This document shows, one piece after another, positions 16,153-26,776 of a DNA stretch of 42,402 nucleotides (position 1 is its first letter; every line of letters starts with the position of its first letter). The notes beneath the pieces were generated by a model, which saw only the letters and a program-made list of their open reading frames with translations, was not told the DNA's origin and did not search any database. The stretch covers positions 1-42,402 of the forward strand of contig JANZZC010000008.1 in assembly GCA_026419575.1 (NCBI GenBank), written 5' to 3'. A program made the position numbers and the translations under genes. This DNA is from Thermomicrobium sp. (GTDB taxonomy: Bacteria; Chloroflexota; Chloroflexia; Thermomicrobiales; Thermomicrobiaceae).

Positions 16153-18504
16153 TCAGGCTGACCGCTCGCGCACCGCTCGCCAGATGCGCTCGGGCGTGAG
16201 CGGCATGTCGATGTGCTCGATGCCGAACGGCGCGAGCGCATCGATCACCGCATTGACGACCGCCGGCGTCGACGCGATCGTCCCGGTTTCGCCAGCGCCC
16301 TTAACGCCCATCGGGTTGACCGGGGTCGGCGTCACCGTGCGGTCGACGGTGAACGCTGGCAACATGCTCGCCTTCGGGATCGCGTAATCCATCAGCGAGG
16401 CGGTCAAGAGTTGGCCGTTCTGGTCGTAGGCGGCGAACTCGTAGACCGCTTGGGCCAGCCCTTGCGCGATGCCGCCGTGCACTTGCCCGTCGACGATCAT
16501 CGGGTTGATCACGTTCCCCACGTCGTCGACCGCGACGTACTCCAGGAAGTCGACCTTCCCCGTCTCCGGGTCGACTTCGACAACGCAGATATGGCAACCG
16601 AACGGGAACGTGTTGTTGACCGGGTCGAAGAAGTGCGTCGCCTCGAGACCGGGTTCGATGTCGCGGGGGAGCTTCCAGGCGAGGTAGGCCTGCAGGGCGA
16701 CCTCCTGGAAGGTCATGCCGCGATCCGGCGCCCCCTTGACGAAGAAACGCCCGTTCTCGAAGGCGAGGTCTTCCGGCGAGACCTCGAGGAGGTGCGCCGC
16801 GATGCGCTGCGCCTTCTCCTTGACCTTCCGGCAAGCATGGACGAGGGCCGCGCCACCGACAGCGGTGCTGCGGCTCCCGTACGTACCCATACCGAACGGA
16901 ACCATCTCGGTATCGCCGTGGACGATCTCGACGTCCTCGAAGGGGACGCCGAGTTCATCGGCGACGAGTTGCGCGAAGGTCGTTTCCTCGCCCTGCCCGT
17001 GCGGATTCGATCCGGTGAAGACTGTCACCTTCCCCGTCGGGTGGACGCGCACCGTCGCGCTCTCCCAGAGGCCTCCCTGGAAGCCCATGGCCCCCGCTGC
17101 CTGGGAGGGAGCCAGACCGCAGACCTCGACGTAGGTCGAGAAGCCGATCCCGATATAGCGCCCGCGCTGGCGCAGTTCGGCTTGCTGCTGGCGCAGAGTG
17201 CGATAGTCTACCAGCTCCAGCGCGCGGTCGAGCGTCGCCTCGTAATCGCCGCTGTCGTACTGGAGACCGGTGGGGGTCGTGTACGGGAACTTGTCCTTCG
17301 GGATGAAGTTCTTCCGGCGGATTTCGGTCGGATCCATCCCGAGCTCGCGGGCGAGGATATCGATCATGCGCTCGAGGAGATACGTCGCCTCCGGTCGTCC
17401 GGCACCGCGGTAAGCGTCGGTCGGCGTCGTGTTGGTGAGGACGCCGTACACGTCGCAGTGGACCACCGGAATCGCGTAGGCGCCTTGCAGCATCAGACCG
17501 AACAGCCACGTCGGCACGCCCGGCGCGGCGGTCGAGAGATACGCCCCCATGTTGGCGTAGGCCCGGACGCGGACAGCGGTGATCGTGCCGTCGCGCTTGG
17601 CCGCGATGTCGACGTACTGGATGTGGTCGCGGCCGTGGATCGTCGCCACGTAGTTCTCCTGGCGGGTTTCGATCCACTTGATCGGCCGCCCGAGTTCCTT
17701 GCTGATAGCGGCGGCGATCATCTCGCCGGCGTACATCGGGATCTTGCTTCCGAAACCGCCGCCGACGTCGGTCGCGATGACGCGGATCTGCGTTTCGGGG
17801 AGCCCAGTGACGGCAGAAAGCAGGAGCCGGTGCACGTGCGGGTTCTGGCTCGTGCACCAGATGGTGAGCTCGCCGGTACCAGGGTTGAAGGCTGCCAGCG
17901 CCCCGCGTGGCTCCATTGCCGTCGGGATGAGGCGGTGGTTGACGAGCCGGCGCGAGAGCCGTACTTCGGCTGCGTTCCAGGCCGCGTCGAAGTCGCCGGC
18001 GTGCAGCTTCCAGTGGAACGCCAGGTTGTTCGGCACTTCGTCGTAGAGCTGCGGCGCACCGGGTTCGAGCGCCTTCTCCTGGTCGACGACGGCCGGGAGC
18101 GGCTCGTACTCGACGTCGATCGCGTCGACAGCGTCCTGCGCGATGTACCGGTTCTCGGCGACGACGACCGCCACCGCGTCGCCGACGTACCGCACCTTGT
18201 CGACAGCGACCGCGCGATAGGGCGGAACCTTGAGATCGCTGTCCGGAATCAGCCAGGCGCAGGGTACCGGTGCGAGCTTGTCCGCGAGATCCTGGCCGGT
18301 GTAGACCGCCACGACACCGCGCATCGCCCGCGCCTTGCTCGTATCGATGCGGACGATGCGCGCGTGTGCATGCGGACTGCGCTTGATCGCCATGACGAGC
18401 GTTCCCGGGAGCCGAACGTGGTCGGTGAAGTTCCCGCGACCGGTGATCAGCCGCGGATCCTCGCGCCGCTTGACTGCTGCTCCGAACAACTTGGTGACGG
18501 CCAT
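16153..18504 (-). CDS. CoxL-type molybdopterin large subunit, form II
   Basis: Catalytic large subunit of a Mo-hydroxylase; 783 residues. The active-site loop reads DAYRGAGRPEATYLLERM (AYRGAGR at about 364-370), so the CO-specific Cys of form I (AYRCSFR) is replaced by Gly. The base Glu is in GVKGAGETG (E739). Mo-cofactor loops such as DVGGGFGSK and GQGEETTFAQ are intact. The ATG at 18504 has GGAGGGAG upstream. The gene order coxS-coxL-coxM shows it is the core subunit of this enzyme. Automatic labels are likely to say carbon monoxide dehydrogenase; CO activity is not supported by the loop. It clearly resembles the second copy at 8252-10555, and both end in DMPLTPERIWRA followed by a short tail. 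Confidence 0.93.
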   Translation of the reverse strand: MAVTKLFGAAVKRREDPRLITGRGNFTDHVRLPGTLVMAIKRSPHAHARIVRIDTSKARAMRGVVAVYTGQDLADKLAPVPCAWLIPDSDLKVPPYRAVAVDKVRYVGDAVAVVVAENRYIAQDAVDAIDVEYEPLPAVVDQEKALEPGAPQLYDEVPNNLAFHWKLHAGDFDAAWNAAEVRLSRRLVNHRLIPTAMEPRGALAAFNPGTGELTIWCTSQNPHVHRLLLSAVTGLPETQIRVIATDVGGGFGSKIPMYAGEMIAAAISKELGRPIKWIETRQENYVATIHGRDHIQYVDIAAKRDGTITAVRVRAYANMGAYLSTAAPGVPTWLFGLMLQGAYAIPVVHCDVYGVLTNTTPTDAYRGAGRPEATYLLERMIDILARELGMDPTEIRRKNFIPKDKFPYTTPTGLQYDSGDYEATLDRALELVDYRTLRQQQAELRQRGRYIGIGFSTYVEVCGLAPSQAAGAMGFQGGLWESATVRVHPTGKVTVFTGSNPHGQGEETTFAQLVADELGVPFEDVEIVHGDTEMVPFGMGTYGSRSTAVGGAALVHACRKVKEKAQRIAAHLLEVSPEDLAFENGRFFVKGAPDRGMTFQEVALQAYLAWKLPRDIEPGLEATHFFDPVNNTFPFGCHICVVEVDPETGKVDFLEYVAVDDVGNVINPMIVDGQVHGGIAQGLAQAVYEFAAYDQNGQLLTASLMDYAIPKASMLPAFTVDRTVTPTPVNPMGVKGAGETGTIASTPAVVNAVIDALAPFGIEHIDMPLTPERIWRAVRERSA

Positions 18505-18561
18505 GGCTCCCTCCTTCGCTGCGAGGTGCCCGGAAAGCAGCCGCTCGACCCGAACCCCTGG

Positions 18562-19032
18562 TCAGCTACCGCTGCGCATCTTCTCCGCAGCGTACTGGAT
18601 GGCGCGTACGATGTTCTGATACCCGGTGCAGCGGCAGAGATTCCCCTCGATCGCGTGGCGAATCTCTTCCTCCGTCGGGTTGGGATTCCGCTGCAGGAAG
18701 TCGACGGCCGTCATGATCATCCCCGGTGTGCAGTAGCCGCACTGGAGCCCGTGCTTCTCCCAGAAGCCCTCCTGGACAGGGTGCAGTTGCCCGTCGCGCG
18801 CCAAACCCTCGATCGTCGTGATCTCGGCACCGTCAGCCTGGACGGCGAAGATGGTGCAGGACTTGACCGCCTTGCCGTTCATTAGGACCGTACAGGCCCC
18901 GCACTGGCTGGTATCGCAGCCGATGTGCGTCCCGGTCAGGTTCAAGACGTCGCGGAGGTAGTGCACCAGCAGCAGCCGTGGCTCAACGTCGTGGGTATAC
19001 GTCACGCCGTTCACGGTCACCGTGATCTGCAT
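18562..19032 (-). CDS. coxS: CoxS-like [2Fe-2S] small subunit of Mo-hydroxylase
   Basis: A 156-residue iron-sulfur subunit with two [2Fe-2S] clusters. The plant-type ferredoxin domain has C39, C44, C47 ([10 protein letters not shown]) and C59. The C-terminal helical domain has C98 and C101 (CGYC) and C133 and C135 (CRC). All eight ligands are present. It carries electrons from the Mo site in CoxL to FAD in CoxM. The ATG at 19032 has AAAGGAG upstream; the frame is open beyond it but only as shadow of coxG. It lies 57 bases before coxL. Confidence 0.96.
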   Translation of the reverse strand: MQITVTVNGVTYTHDVEPRLLLVHYLRDVLNLTGTHIGCDTSQCGACTVLMNGKAVKSCTIFAVQADGAEITTIEGLARDGQLHPVQEGFWEKHGLQCGYCTPGMIMTAVDFLQRNPNPTEEEIRHAIEGNLCRCTGYQNIVRAIQYAAEKMRSGS

Positions 19033-19082
19033 CCGACCGCTCCTTTCCCCATACGAGAGATTCCGACCATCCACCCGCGTTC

Positions 19083-19529
19083 CTACGCTCCCGCACCCAT
19101 TTGACGCTCGATGCAAGAGAAGAACTGCTCGATCATCCGCTTGGCGACTCCACCGAGCATCCGCTGGGCGACGCCAGCGAACGGTCCACCCAGCTCGACG
19201 TCGCCCTCGTAGAGAATCTCCGTGGTGCCGTCGTCGATAGCACGCAAGACCACGGAGCCGTTCCCACGGGCGAAGCCGGGCTTGCCCTGCCCCTCGATCG
19301 CCATGCGGTACGACTCCGGGGGGTTGATGTCGGATAGCTGTACCTTCCCCGTGAAGGTCCCCTTGACCGGACCGATCGCGACCGTCATCGCCATCTCGTA
19401 CTGGTCCGGTGCGACTTGGTTGAGGTTCTCGACACCGGGCAGACAGTTCGCGATGGCCTGGGGATCGGTCAGGCGCGAGAAGACCGCATCGCGGGCCGCT
19501 TTGATCGTGTACGAGCCTGAGATTTTCAC
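19083..19529 (-). CDS. coxG: CoxG-like SRPBCC protein
   Basis: A 148-residue protein of the CoxG family (START/SRPBCC fold). It opens [20 protein letters not shown] and has LPGVENL near residue 30, both usual for the family. CoxG has been linked to membrane attachment or to electron-acceptor delivery for CO dehydrogenase and related Mo enzymes. The GTG at 19529 is preceded by GGAAGGGAGCGAGG. It is the first gene of the cox transcript, about 140 bases downstream of a clear promoter. Confidence 0.92.
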   Translation of the reverse strand: MKISGSYTIKAARDAVFSRLTDPQAIANCLPGVENLNQVAPDQYEMAMTVAIGPVKGTFTGKVQLSDINPPESYRMAIEGQGKPGFARGNGSVVLRAIDDGTTEILYEGDVELGGPFAGVAQRMLGGVAKRMIEQFFSCIERQMGAGA

Positions 19530-19674
19530 CCTCGCTCCCTTCCCTGCTGAACGAACGCCCCCGAGTCACCCACCGGGCCGCTCCTCGCCCGGCTCTCGCC
19601 GCTTCCATGGACGGATGATCGTCCCCGCGGTGGCACGATCGGAACGACTCGGCGGGTTCCTGGCATCCAACCTC

Positions 19675-19703
19675 ATCATACGGCCGATCTTGAGGACGGT
19701 CAA
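19675..19703 (-). promoter_or_regulatory. Promoter of the coxGSLM operon
   Basis: On the minus strand TTGACC (19703-19698), a 17-base spacer and TATGAT (19680-19675) give five of six matches at both hexamers. This is the best sigma-70 type promoter seen in the window. It would start transcription near 19668 and leave a leader of about 140 bases before coxG. The leader holds no obvious riboswitch or strong hairpin that I can recognise. Confidence 0.65.
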
Positions 19704-19753
19704 GAGGTGAGGGGCCTCGCTCGCCGTCGGCAGCGGGACGTTCGGCCCATCGC

Positions 19754-20515
19754 TCACCAACCGAAGGGGATGTTCCGGCGAGGATTGAGCATGGGATAGA
19801 TCGGACGGGCGAGCAGGTGCGCGCACCGTCGCCAGAGCGTCCGCAGCTCCTCGGGTTCGAGATAGCGGGACAAGACGCGCTCGACCACGGAGCGATGGCG
19901 GAGCAGGCGCTCGAGATCGCGGAGAAGGTGACTCGGGATCGTCTCGCCGCAGAAGTCCCAGAGGATCGTGCGCAGCTTCGGATCGACGTGGAAGGTCAAG
20001 CCGTGGTCGATGCCCCAGAGGCGGTGGTCGTACCGACCACGGAACAGATGGCTCGCCTTCCGATCGGCGTTGTTGGTGATGAGATCGAACAGCGCGATGC
20101 GTTGGAGCTGCGGTCGCAGTTCGGTCCCGCGCAGCGGCTGGTCGTCCGGTTCGATGTACAGCTGTACCGTGCCGATACCGTACGGACCGTCGCGGATGAC
20201 CGTCGGCGGGATGAACGTCCAGCCGAGCATGCGGCTCAGGAGATAGCTCGCGTACTCTCGCCGGTAGAGGGTACCGGACGGGAAATCCCAGAGCGGCGCT
20301 TCGCCCCGCGCCGGCTTGTAGATGCCGATCAGATCGGGGACGAAACGTTGTTCCAGCACGACCGCGAACGTGCCGTTCGTCCCCCAGGGGACGAGTTCCA
20401 TGTGCACGATCGCTCCCTCCCGCAGCGCACGGAGGAGCGTGCGAACGTGCTGTGGACCGTGTGCCGTCGAGAGGATGTGCCGCGTCGTTCGCTGATCGGC
20501 CCGTTCGATCGCCAT
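19754..20515 (-). CDS. PI3/4-kinase-like protein (SCO1664-like family)
   Basis: A 253-residue protein resembling the actinobacterial SCO1664 family, which belongs to the PI3/4-kinase-like or HipA-like kinase fold. Visible elements are FAVVLEQ and [16 protein letters not shown] (nucleotide-binding lobe with Lys, about 58-80), the catalytic-loop-like [15 protein letters not shown] (about 165-179) and the metal-site-like [11 protein letters not shown] (about 189-199). The substrate is unknown and may be a protein or small molecule rather than a lipid. The ATG at 20515 faces away from tig. It stands alone upstream of the cox promoter, so a link with either neighbour is not evident. Confidence 0.78.
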   Translation of the reverse strand: MAIERADQRTTRHILSTAHGPQHVRTLLRALREGAIVHMELVPWGTNGTFAVVLEQRFVPDLIGIYKPARGEAPLWDFPSGTLYRREYASYLLSRMLGWTFIPPTVIRDGPYGIGTVQLYIEPDDQPLRGTELRPQLQRIALFDLITNNADRKASHLFRGRYDHRLWGIDHGLTFHVDPKLRTILWDFCGETIPSHLLRDLERLLRHRSVVERVLSRYLEPEELRTLWRRCAHLLARPIYPMLNPRRNIPFGW

Positions 20516-20755
20516 AGGGTATCCGCCGTACCAGGGTACCGAGACTGGCGAGAGCTTCCTAACGATAGCACATGCCTGCGGCTGGTTGCCGATCGCTGCG
20601 AAAGGGTACGATTAGCCGTGCATGTCGGCCCTCGGCAACGCTGATGGCCGCGCGAGCGGTCCGCATCCTTCCGAGGTGGCCTGCAATCGGGTGGGCGAGG
20701 AGCGAACGGTGCAGTCGATCGTCACGAACGGGCGAACGGACAGGGAGGGGCGCTG

Positions 20756-22246
20756 GTGAAGGTTACGGTCGAACGTCTGCCGCAGAGCACCGTACGGCTC
20801 GATATCGCGGCGGACCCGGAGGAGTTCGAGGAGGCGTTCGAGCGGGCGTTCCGGCGTATCGCCCAGCGCGTGCAGGTACCGGGCTTCCGGCCGGGACGAG
20901 CGCCGCGCGCGCTGGTCGAGCGGCGGGTCGGACGCGAGGCGATCGTCGCGGAAGCCCAACGCGAGTTGATGGATCGGCTGTACCGGGAGGCGCTCCAGCA
21001 GCACGAGCTGGTACCCGTCTCCGATCCCGTGGTCGAGATCTATCAGGACGAACCGCTGGCGTTCCGCGTCGAGGTCCAGGTCTATCCGCACGCGGAACTC
21101 GACGGCTATCGCGAGATCCGTGTCGAGCCGCGCGAGGTGACCGTGACCGACGCGGAGATCGACGAGGTGATCGAGCAGCTGCGGCGGAATCAGGCGGTCT
21201 GGCGCGCTCCGGCCGAGCCGCGTCGGCCGCAAGACGGCGACCAGGTGGTCGTCGACATCGAGGCCTCCGAGGGCGACCAGCCCTACCAGGAACCGTTGCG
21301 CAATGCCACCTTCGTGCTCGGCGAGAGCAATCTGTTCGCGGAGATCGATCAGGCGATCCGCTCGTTGTTGCCGGGCGAGGAAGCGGAGTTCGACATCGCC
21401 TTCCCGGAGGACGACGAGCGGGTCAGTCCGGAGCTCCGGGGCAAGACCCTGCACTATCGGGTCAAGTTGCACGAGGTGAAGGAGCGAGAACTCCCGGAAC
21501 TCGACGACGCGTTCGCTCAGTCGCTCGGCGCCGACTCGCTCGCGGACCTGCGCGAGCGGATCCGGCGCGACCTGCTCCGGCAGAAAGCGCAGGCCGCGCG
21601 GGCCGAAGTGCTGCAGACCGCGGTCGAGCGGCTGGTCGAGATCGCCGCACTCGAGATTCCGCCCGCGCTCGTCGAGCGTCAGGTCCGGGCCGACATCGAG
21701 CGGTTGCGCGAGCGCTTGCGGCAACAGGGGACGAGCCTCGAGGAATACCTGCGCTTCCAGGGGAAGACGCTCGACGAGTTCGCCGAGGAGCTCCGGCCGG
21801 AGGCGGAAGCGCGCCTGCGCCGCTACTTCGTGCTCGAGGCCTTCGCCGAGGCCGAGGGAATCCAGGTCAGCGAGGAGGAACTCGAAGCTGAGATCGAACG
21901 GCTGGCGATGGCGAGCGGGCGACCGGACGAGTACCGGGCGTTCTACAACGCTCCCTCCATCCGTAGCTATCTGGCTGACGAGCTCCACGAGCGCAAGGTC
22001 AGTGAGCGTCTGTTGGAGCTGGTGACCGAGGGACGAGGTGCGGTGGTCGGAGAGGCCGCAACGCTGCTGACCGAGGAGGGGGCACCGGCGGAGGCCGGCG
22101 ACGAGACGGTCCCGGCGGCGAGCGAGGAGCGCGCGGAGGCCGACGCGACCGAGGGCGCGACGGAGCCGGGCGACGAACGGGCGCCGAGCGTGGCCGCCAC
22201 CGCCGCGAGCGAACACGACGCAGCCGAAGAAGCCGAACGAGGTTGA
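20756..22246 (+). CDS. tig: Trigger factor, ribosome-associated chaperone
   Basis: Folding helper that binds nascent chains at the ribosome exit. The 496 residues are somewhat longer than usual. The N-terminal ribosome-binding domain has the signature [17 protein letters not shown] (about 43-59; FRK type in other species). The middle FKBP-like peptidyl-prolyl isomerase domain (about 155-245) contains [10 protein letters not shown] and the C-terminal helical domain follows. The last 65 or so residues are an Ala/Glu/Thr-rich, low-complexity acidic tail. The GTG at 20756 has GGAGGGGCG upstream. It leads tig-clpP-clpX, a common order. Confidence 0.95.
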   Translation: MKVTVERLPQSTVRLDIAADPEEFEEAFERAFRRIAQRVQVPGFRPGRAPRALVERRVGREAIVAEAQRELMDRLYREALQQHELVPVSDPVVEIYQDEPLAFRVEVQVYPHAELDGYREIRVEPREVTVTDAEIDEVIEQLRRNQAVWRAPAEPRRPQDGDQVVVDIEASEGDQPYQEPLRNATFVLGESNLFAEIDQAIRSLLPGEEAEFDIAFPEDDERVSPELRGKTLHYRVKLHEVKERELPELDDAFAQSLGADSLADLRERIRRDLLRQKAQAARAEVLQTAVERLVEIAALEIPPALVERQVRADIERLRERLRQQGTSLEEYLRFQGKTLDEFAEELRPEAEARLRRYFVLEAFAEAEGIQVSEEELEAEIERLAMASGRPDEYRAFYNAPSIRSYLADELHERKVSERLLELVTEGRGAVVGEAATLLTEEGAPAEAGDETVPAASEERAEADATEGATEPGDERAPSVAATAASEHDAAEEAERG

Positions 22247-22259
22247 ACGGGGAGGCACC

Positions 22260-22880
22260 ATGGAGCGCGACATCCGACCCGAACTGGTCATCCCGATGGT
22301 CATCGAAACGACGAGCCGCGGCGAGCGCGCGTACGACATCTACTCGCGGCTCCTGCGCGACCGCATCATCTTCCTGGGGACGCCGATCGACGATCAGGTG
22401 GCGAATGCGGTCATCGCGCAGATGCTCTTCCTCGCGCACGAGAATCCGGAAGCCGACATCAAGCTCTACATCAACAGTCCGGGCGGTCTCGTGTACGCGG
22501 GGCTGGCGATCTACGACACCATGCAGATGATCGAGCCGGACGTGGCGACCTACTGCATCGGACTCGGCGCGAGCATGGCGGCGGTGCTGCTCGCGGCCGG
22601 AGCCAAGGGGAAGCGCTTCGCGCTGCCGCACTCGCGTGTCCTGATCCATCAGGGAACCTCCGGCTTCCGGGGTTCCGTGCCGGATATTGAGATCCAGGCC
22701 CGCGAGACGTTGAATCTCACGACGATGCTGACGGAACTCCTGGCCTTCCACACCGGTCAGCCGTTCGAGCGCGTGAAGCGCGACACCGAGCGCGACTATT
22801 TCATGAGCGCCTACGAGGCGAAGGAATACGGTATCGTTGACCACGTGCTGGAGCCGGTGAAACTACAGCGCACCTCGTAG
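22260..22880 (+). CDS. clpP: ATP-dependent Clp protease proteolytic subunit
   Basis: Serine peptidase subunit of the barrel-shaped Clp protease. In 206 residues the catalytic triad is complete: S105 in [11 protein letters not shown]130 in RVLIHQ and D179 in ERDYFM. INSPGG (71-76), the oxyanion region, is intact. The stretch before the Ser reads CIGLGASM where many family members have GQAASM, a mild variation. The ATG at 22260 has GGGGAGG upstream, 13 bases after tig. It is expected to pair with ClpX encoded next. Confidence 0.97.
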   Translation: MERDIRPELVIPMVIETTSRGERAYDIYSRLLRDRIIFLGTPIDDQVANAVIAQMLFLAHENPEADIKLYINSPGGLVYAGLAIYDTMQMIEPDVATYCIGLGASMAAVLLAAGAKGKRFALPHSRVLIHQGTSGFRGSVPDIEIQARETLNLTTMLTELLAFHTGQPFERVKRDTERDYFMSAYEAKEYGIVDHVLEPVKLQRTS

Positions 22881-22903
22881 ACCGGTGCGGTGGAGAAGGG
22901 ACG

Positions 22904-24175
<1,272 letters not shown>

Positions 24176-24193
24176 GCGCGGACGCGTGCGCTC

Positions 24194-24235
24194 GACACCG
24201 CACCAGGCCGGCAAGACGCGGCCCGGTGCGGTGTC
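24194..24235. terminator. Bidirectional hairpin between clpX and the DinB-like gene
   Basis: Arms 24194-24209 and 24220-24235 pair over 16 positions with one A-C mismatch and a 10-base loop. It lies 18 bases after the clpX stop and 12 bases from the stop of the converging gene, so it can serve both. No U tract follows on either strand. Confidence 0.65.
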
Positions 24236-24247
24236 GGCGCTCGCGCC

Positions 24248-24712
24248 CTACTCCTTCTTCAAGCGGCGGTGGGGCGATCGACGCTTCTCGTACTCGAGAA
24301 CATCCTGGAGATGCTCGCGATAATGTTCGTAGGTATCCGGGGCGACGAGTTCTCGGGTCAAGACCGGCGTCCGTTCGAGGAGTTCGAGCAGCTTCTCGTG
24401 CGTTTCGAGGAACCGATCCCACACCTCGCGCAGCGACAGGTGCTGGTTCCGCCGGATATCTTCCTCGTTGAAGGCATCGATGTCCTCGATCGTCGGTGGT
24501 TCACGGCCTTCCTCGAGCGCTTGGATGCGCTGCATCAGGATGCGTTCCCACGTGGCGATGTGGGCCATCATGTCCTTGAAGGAGTACGGTCCCCACGAGC
24601 CGGTCTCGACGATTTCATGCTCGGTGAGGCTGCGGAGCGCATTGCGGAGTTCGACCCATGCATGCTGGATATCCTGGAGGATCGCTCGTCGCTCGTTGAT
24701 ATCGATCGTCAT
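24248..24712 (-). CDS. DinB/ClbS-like four-helix bundle protein
   Basis: A 154-residue helical protein of the DinB/DfsB (ClbS) type. The central stretch FKDMMAHIATWERILMQRI matches the family pattern in which His can bind a metal. Such proteins include thiol transferases and cyclopropane hydrolases, but many have no known role, and no substrate is evident here. It begins with ATG at 24712 and converges on clpX. The charged C-terminal end (EKRRSPHRRLKKE) is not conserved in any way I recognise. Confidence 0.72.
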   Translation of the reverse strand: MTIDINERRAILQDIQHAWVELRNALRSLTEHEIVETGSWGPYSFKDMMAHIATWERILMQRIQALEEGREPPTIEDIDAFNEEDIRRNQHLSLREVWDRFLETHEKLLELLERTPVLTRELVAPDTYEHYREHLQDVLEYEKRRSPHRRLKKE

Positions 24713-24857
24713 CGACTCCCTCCCTGTGCCCGCAGTGCGACCATTTCCGACCGACGCTCTTCGAGCCTATCACGAACGCTGCGGGTTCGGATACTCGCAG
24801 CGAGCGCCGGTCGGATCTCGATCCCGGTCAGCTGCGGACGTTGCCGCAGGGACGAAC

Positions 24858-24890
24858 AGAGCGGGCCGGGCCATGAGCCCGGCCCGCTCT
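24858..24890 (-). terminator. Hairpin after the zinc peptidase gene
   Basis: A perfect 14-bp stem (24858-24871 with 24877-24890, loop CATGA) lies 10 bases past the stop of the minus-strand peptidase gene. Its position fits a terminator for that gene; the U tract is poor. Confidence 0.65.
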
Positions 24891-24900
24891 CGCGGATCGC

Positions 24901-25596
24901 TCACTCGCTCCGCCGCTGCATGCCGCTGACCACGCTGATCCAGTACAGGAGGTTGAGGACGGCAGCGACCAACCCAGCGACGTAGGTCAAAGCGGCGGCA
25001 TTGAGGACTTCTCGGTTCTGGTCCAGCTCGGTCCGGTCGACGATGCCCATGCTGGTCAGGGCAGCCAAGGCACGGCGGCTGGCATCGAACTCGACCGGCA
25101 GCGTGAGGAGCGCGAACAGGGTTCCACTCGCGAACAGGGCGACACCGACCCAGGCCAGACCGGTGATCCCGACGACGATGCCGGCCAGGATCATGATCCA
25201 GCCGATATTGGTGCCGAGGTTCACGACCGGCACGATCGCGGTGCGCAACTGCAAGGGAACGTACCCCTGCTGGTGCTGGATGGCGTGACCGGTCTCGTGG
25301 GCTGCGATCCCCAGCGCCGCGACCGAGCGCCCGTAGTACACCGGCTCGGAGAGTCGCACCACGCGCCGCATCGGATCGTAGTGGTCGGTGAGCTCGCCCG
25401 GCGTCACCTCCACCGGAACATCGTAGAGTCCGAAGCGGTCGAGGATCGCCCGCGCGACCTGTGCTCCGGTGAGGCCGAGCCGGTTCGGCACCTGGCCGTA
25501 CTTGCCTACTGCCGATCGCACGCGCCACTGCGCGTAGAGCATGAGGAGCAACGCCGGCGCGATGAAGACGAAGTACAGTGGATCGAAGTAGAACAT
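24901..25596 (-). CDS. YugP-like membrane zinc metallopeptidase
   Basis: A 231-residue membrane protein of the YugP/neutral zinc metallopeptidase type. It has an N-terminal membrane helix (about 4-20), the zinc motif HETGH in GIAAHETGHAIQHQQG (about 98-113), and two or three further hydrophobic segments (about 120-165 and 208-224). E in PVEFDASRRA may be the third zinc ligand, as in similar proteins. Start: the ATG at 25596 has GGAGG eight bases upstream and is preferred to the in-frame ATG at 25611, which has no ribosome site. The substrate is unknown. A weak TCGACA/CATACT pair, 18 bases apart, lies upstream on the minus strand. Confidence 0.85.
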   Translation of the reverse strand: MFYFDPLYFVFIAPALLLMLYAQWRVRSAVGKYGQVPNRLGLTGAQVARAILDRFGLYDVPVEVTPGELTDHYDPMRRVVRLSEPVYYGRSVAALGIAAHETGHAIQHQQGYVPLQLRTAIVPVVNLGTNIGWIMILAGIVVGITGLAWVGVALFASGTLFALLTLPVEFDASRRALAALTSMGIVDRTELDQNREVLNAAALTYVAGLVAAVLNLLYWISVVSGMQRRSE

Positions 25597-25741
25597 GGGT
25601 CCAGCCTCCATTCAGCGACCGTTCCACACCCGAGCCGCCGAGACGCTCGTCACGACCGCTCGGGTGTGCAACGATCGATATCAAGTATGGCGGAAAGGGT
25701 TCGCACCTGTCGAGGGTGCTGAGAGGCGATGAGGAGGTCCG

Positions 25742-26776
25742 GTGCGAGACGAGCTCGCGGTCGTCGAGGACATCATGCGCAGCGTGGTCGAGCGGTACGA
25801 CGAGGCGTTCCCCCGTGTACCGGGTACGCTGCCGATCTATCGAGTCCTTGCCTACCATCTCGGTTGGATGGACGCATCGTTGCAGCCGGCCGTCTGGGCG
25901 GGCGGGAAGCGTTTTCGCCCTCTCCTCTGCCTCCGGTCCTGCGTCGCTGCTGGCAGCGAGCCCGAGCGCGCAGCCTGGATCGCCGCTGCCATCGAGCTCC
26001 TGCACAACTTCACGCTCATCCACGACGACGTCCAAGACCGGAGCGAGACGCGGCGCCATCGCCCGACGGTCTGGTCTCTGTGGGGCGACGCACAGGCGAT
26101 CAACGCGGGCGACGCGCTCTTTGCCCTGAGTCAGCTCGTCGCGCTGGAGGCTGCCGGACGCCTGGAGCCTTCGCGTGGCGCCGAGCTCCTCCGGAGGTTC
26201 AACGAGACGACTCTGCGTATCGTCGAAGGGCAGGTGCTCGATCTCAGCTTCGAGGGACGCGACGCAGTCGCGTCCGACGAGTACATGGTCATGATCGAGC
26301 GGAAGACCGCGGCGCTCGTAGCGTACGCCGCCTGGGCCGGAGCGTACGTGGCCGGCGCTCCGCCGGAGCGCGCGGAGACCTTCGGCGCGTTCGGCCGTGT
26401 GCTCGGCCTCGGCTTCCAACTCCAAGACGACTATCTCGGCGTGTGGGGAGATCCGAACCTGACCGGGAAAGCGCGCGGTGACGATCTCCGGCGGCGCAAG
26501 AAGAGTCTGCCGATCGTCCTCCTGCTCGAACGCGCCAGCCCGGTCGATCGCGACCGGCTGCGGACCCTCTGGGCGGGGAGCGACGAACTCGCACCCGAAG
26601 TGGTGGAGGAAGTGTTCGGTCTCCTGGAGCGCTACGAGGTCGCGGAACGTGTCCGGGCCGCGGTCGAGCGCTACCACGAGGAGGCGCGGGCACTCTTGGA
26701 GCGCCTCGACCTGCCGTCGGAGCGCATCGAACCGCTGCGCGAGCTCGTGGCACGCCTGGTGGTGCGACAACGTTAG
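25742..26776 (+). CDS. Polyprenyl diphosphate synthase (trans-isoprenyl chain)
   Basis: Condenses isopentenyl diphosphate with allylic diphosphates to make a C15-C20 or longer chain for quinones, carotenoids or lipids. The 344 residues hold GGKRFRP (54-60), the first Asp-rich motif DDVQD (95-99), a Lys-Thr motif (ERKTAALV) and the second Asp region FQLQDDYLGVWGD, where the last Asp of DDxxD is Gly, as in several geranylgeranyl-type enzymes. Chain length cannot be read reliably. The GTG at 25742 has GAGGAGG upstream. It converges on the DUF1786 gene, overlapping it by four bases at the 3' ends. Confidence 0.9.
   Translation: MRDELAVVEDIMRSVVERYDEAFPRVPGTLPIYRVLAYHLGWMDASLQPAVWAGGKRFRPLLCLRSCVAAGSEPERAAWIAAAIELLHNFTLIHDDVQDRSETRRHRPTVWSLWGDAQAINAGDALFALSQLVALEAAGRLEPSRGAELLRRFNETTLRIVEGQVLDLSFEGRDAVASDEYMVMIERKTAALVAYAAWAGAYVAGAPPERAETFGAFGRVLGLGFQLQDDYLGVWGDPNLTGKARGDDLRRRKKSLPIVLLLERASPVDRDRLRTLWAGSDELAPEVVEEVFGLLERYEVAERVRAAVERYHEEARALLERLDLPSERIEPLRELVARLVVRQR

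Noticed and set aside
16153-18504. Naming the cox locus an aerobic CO dehydrogenase
   Set aside because: The active-site loop is AYRGAGR in both large subunits, not the form I AYRCSFR.
16213-18885. An 890-residue open frame on the plus strand opposite coxL and coxS
   Set aside because: It is the antisense shadow of genes with strong family motifs and Fe-S ligands; its product is Arg/Asp/His-rich with no domain.
20516-20755. A TTGCCG/TACGAT pair (20586-20612) as the tig promoter
   Set aside because: The spacer is only 15 bases and both hexamers are weak, so I did not list it.
25690-25741. A GGGTGCTGAGAGG stretch before the prenyl synthase gene, like part of a TPP riboswitch
   Set aside because: Only the CTGAGA part is present; the second conserved arm and enough length before the start codon are missing.
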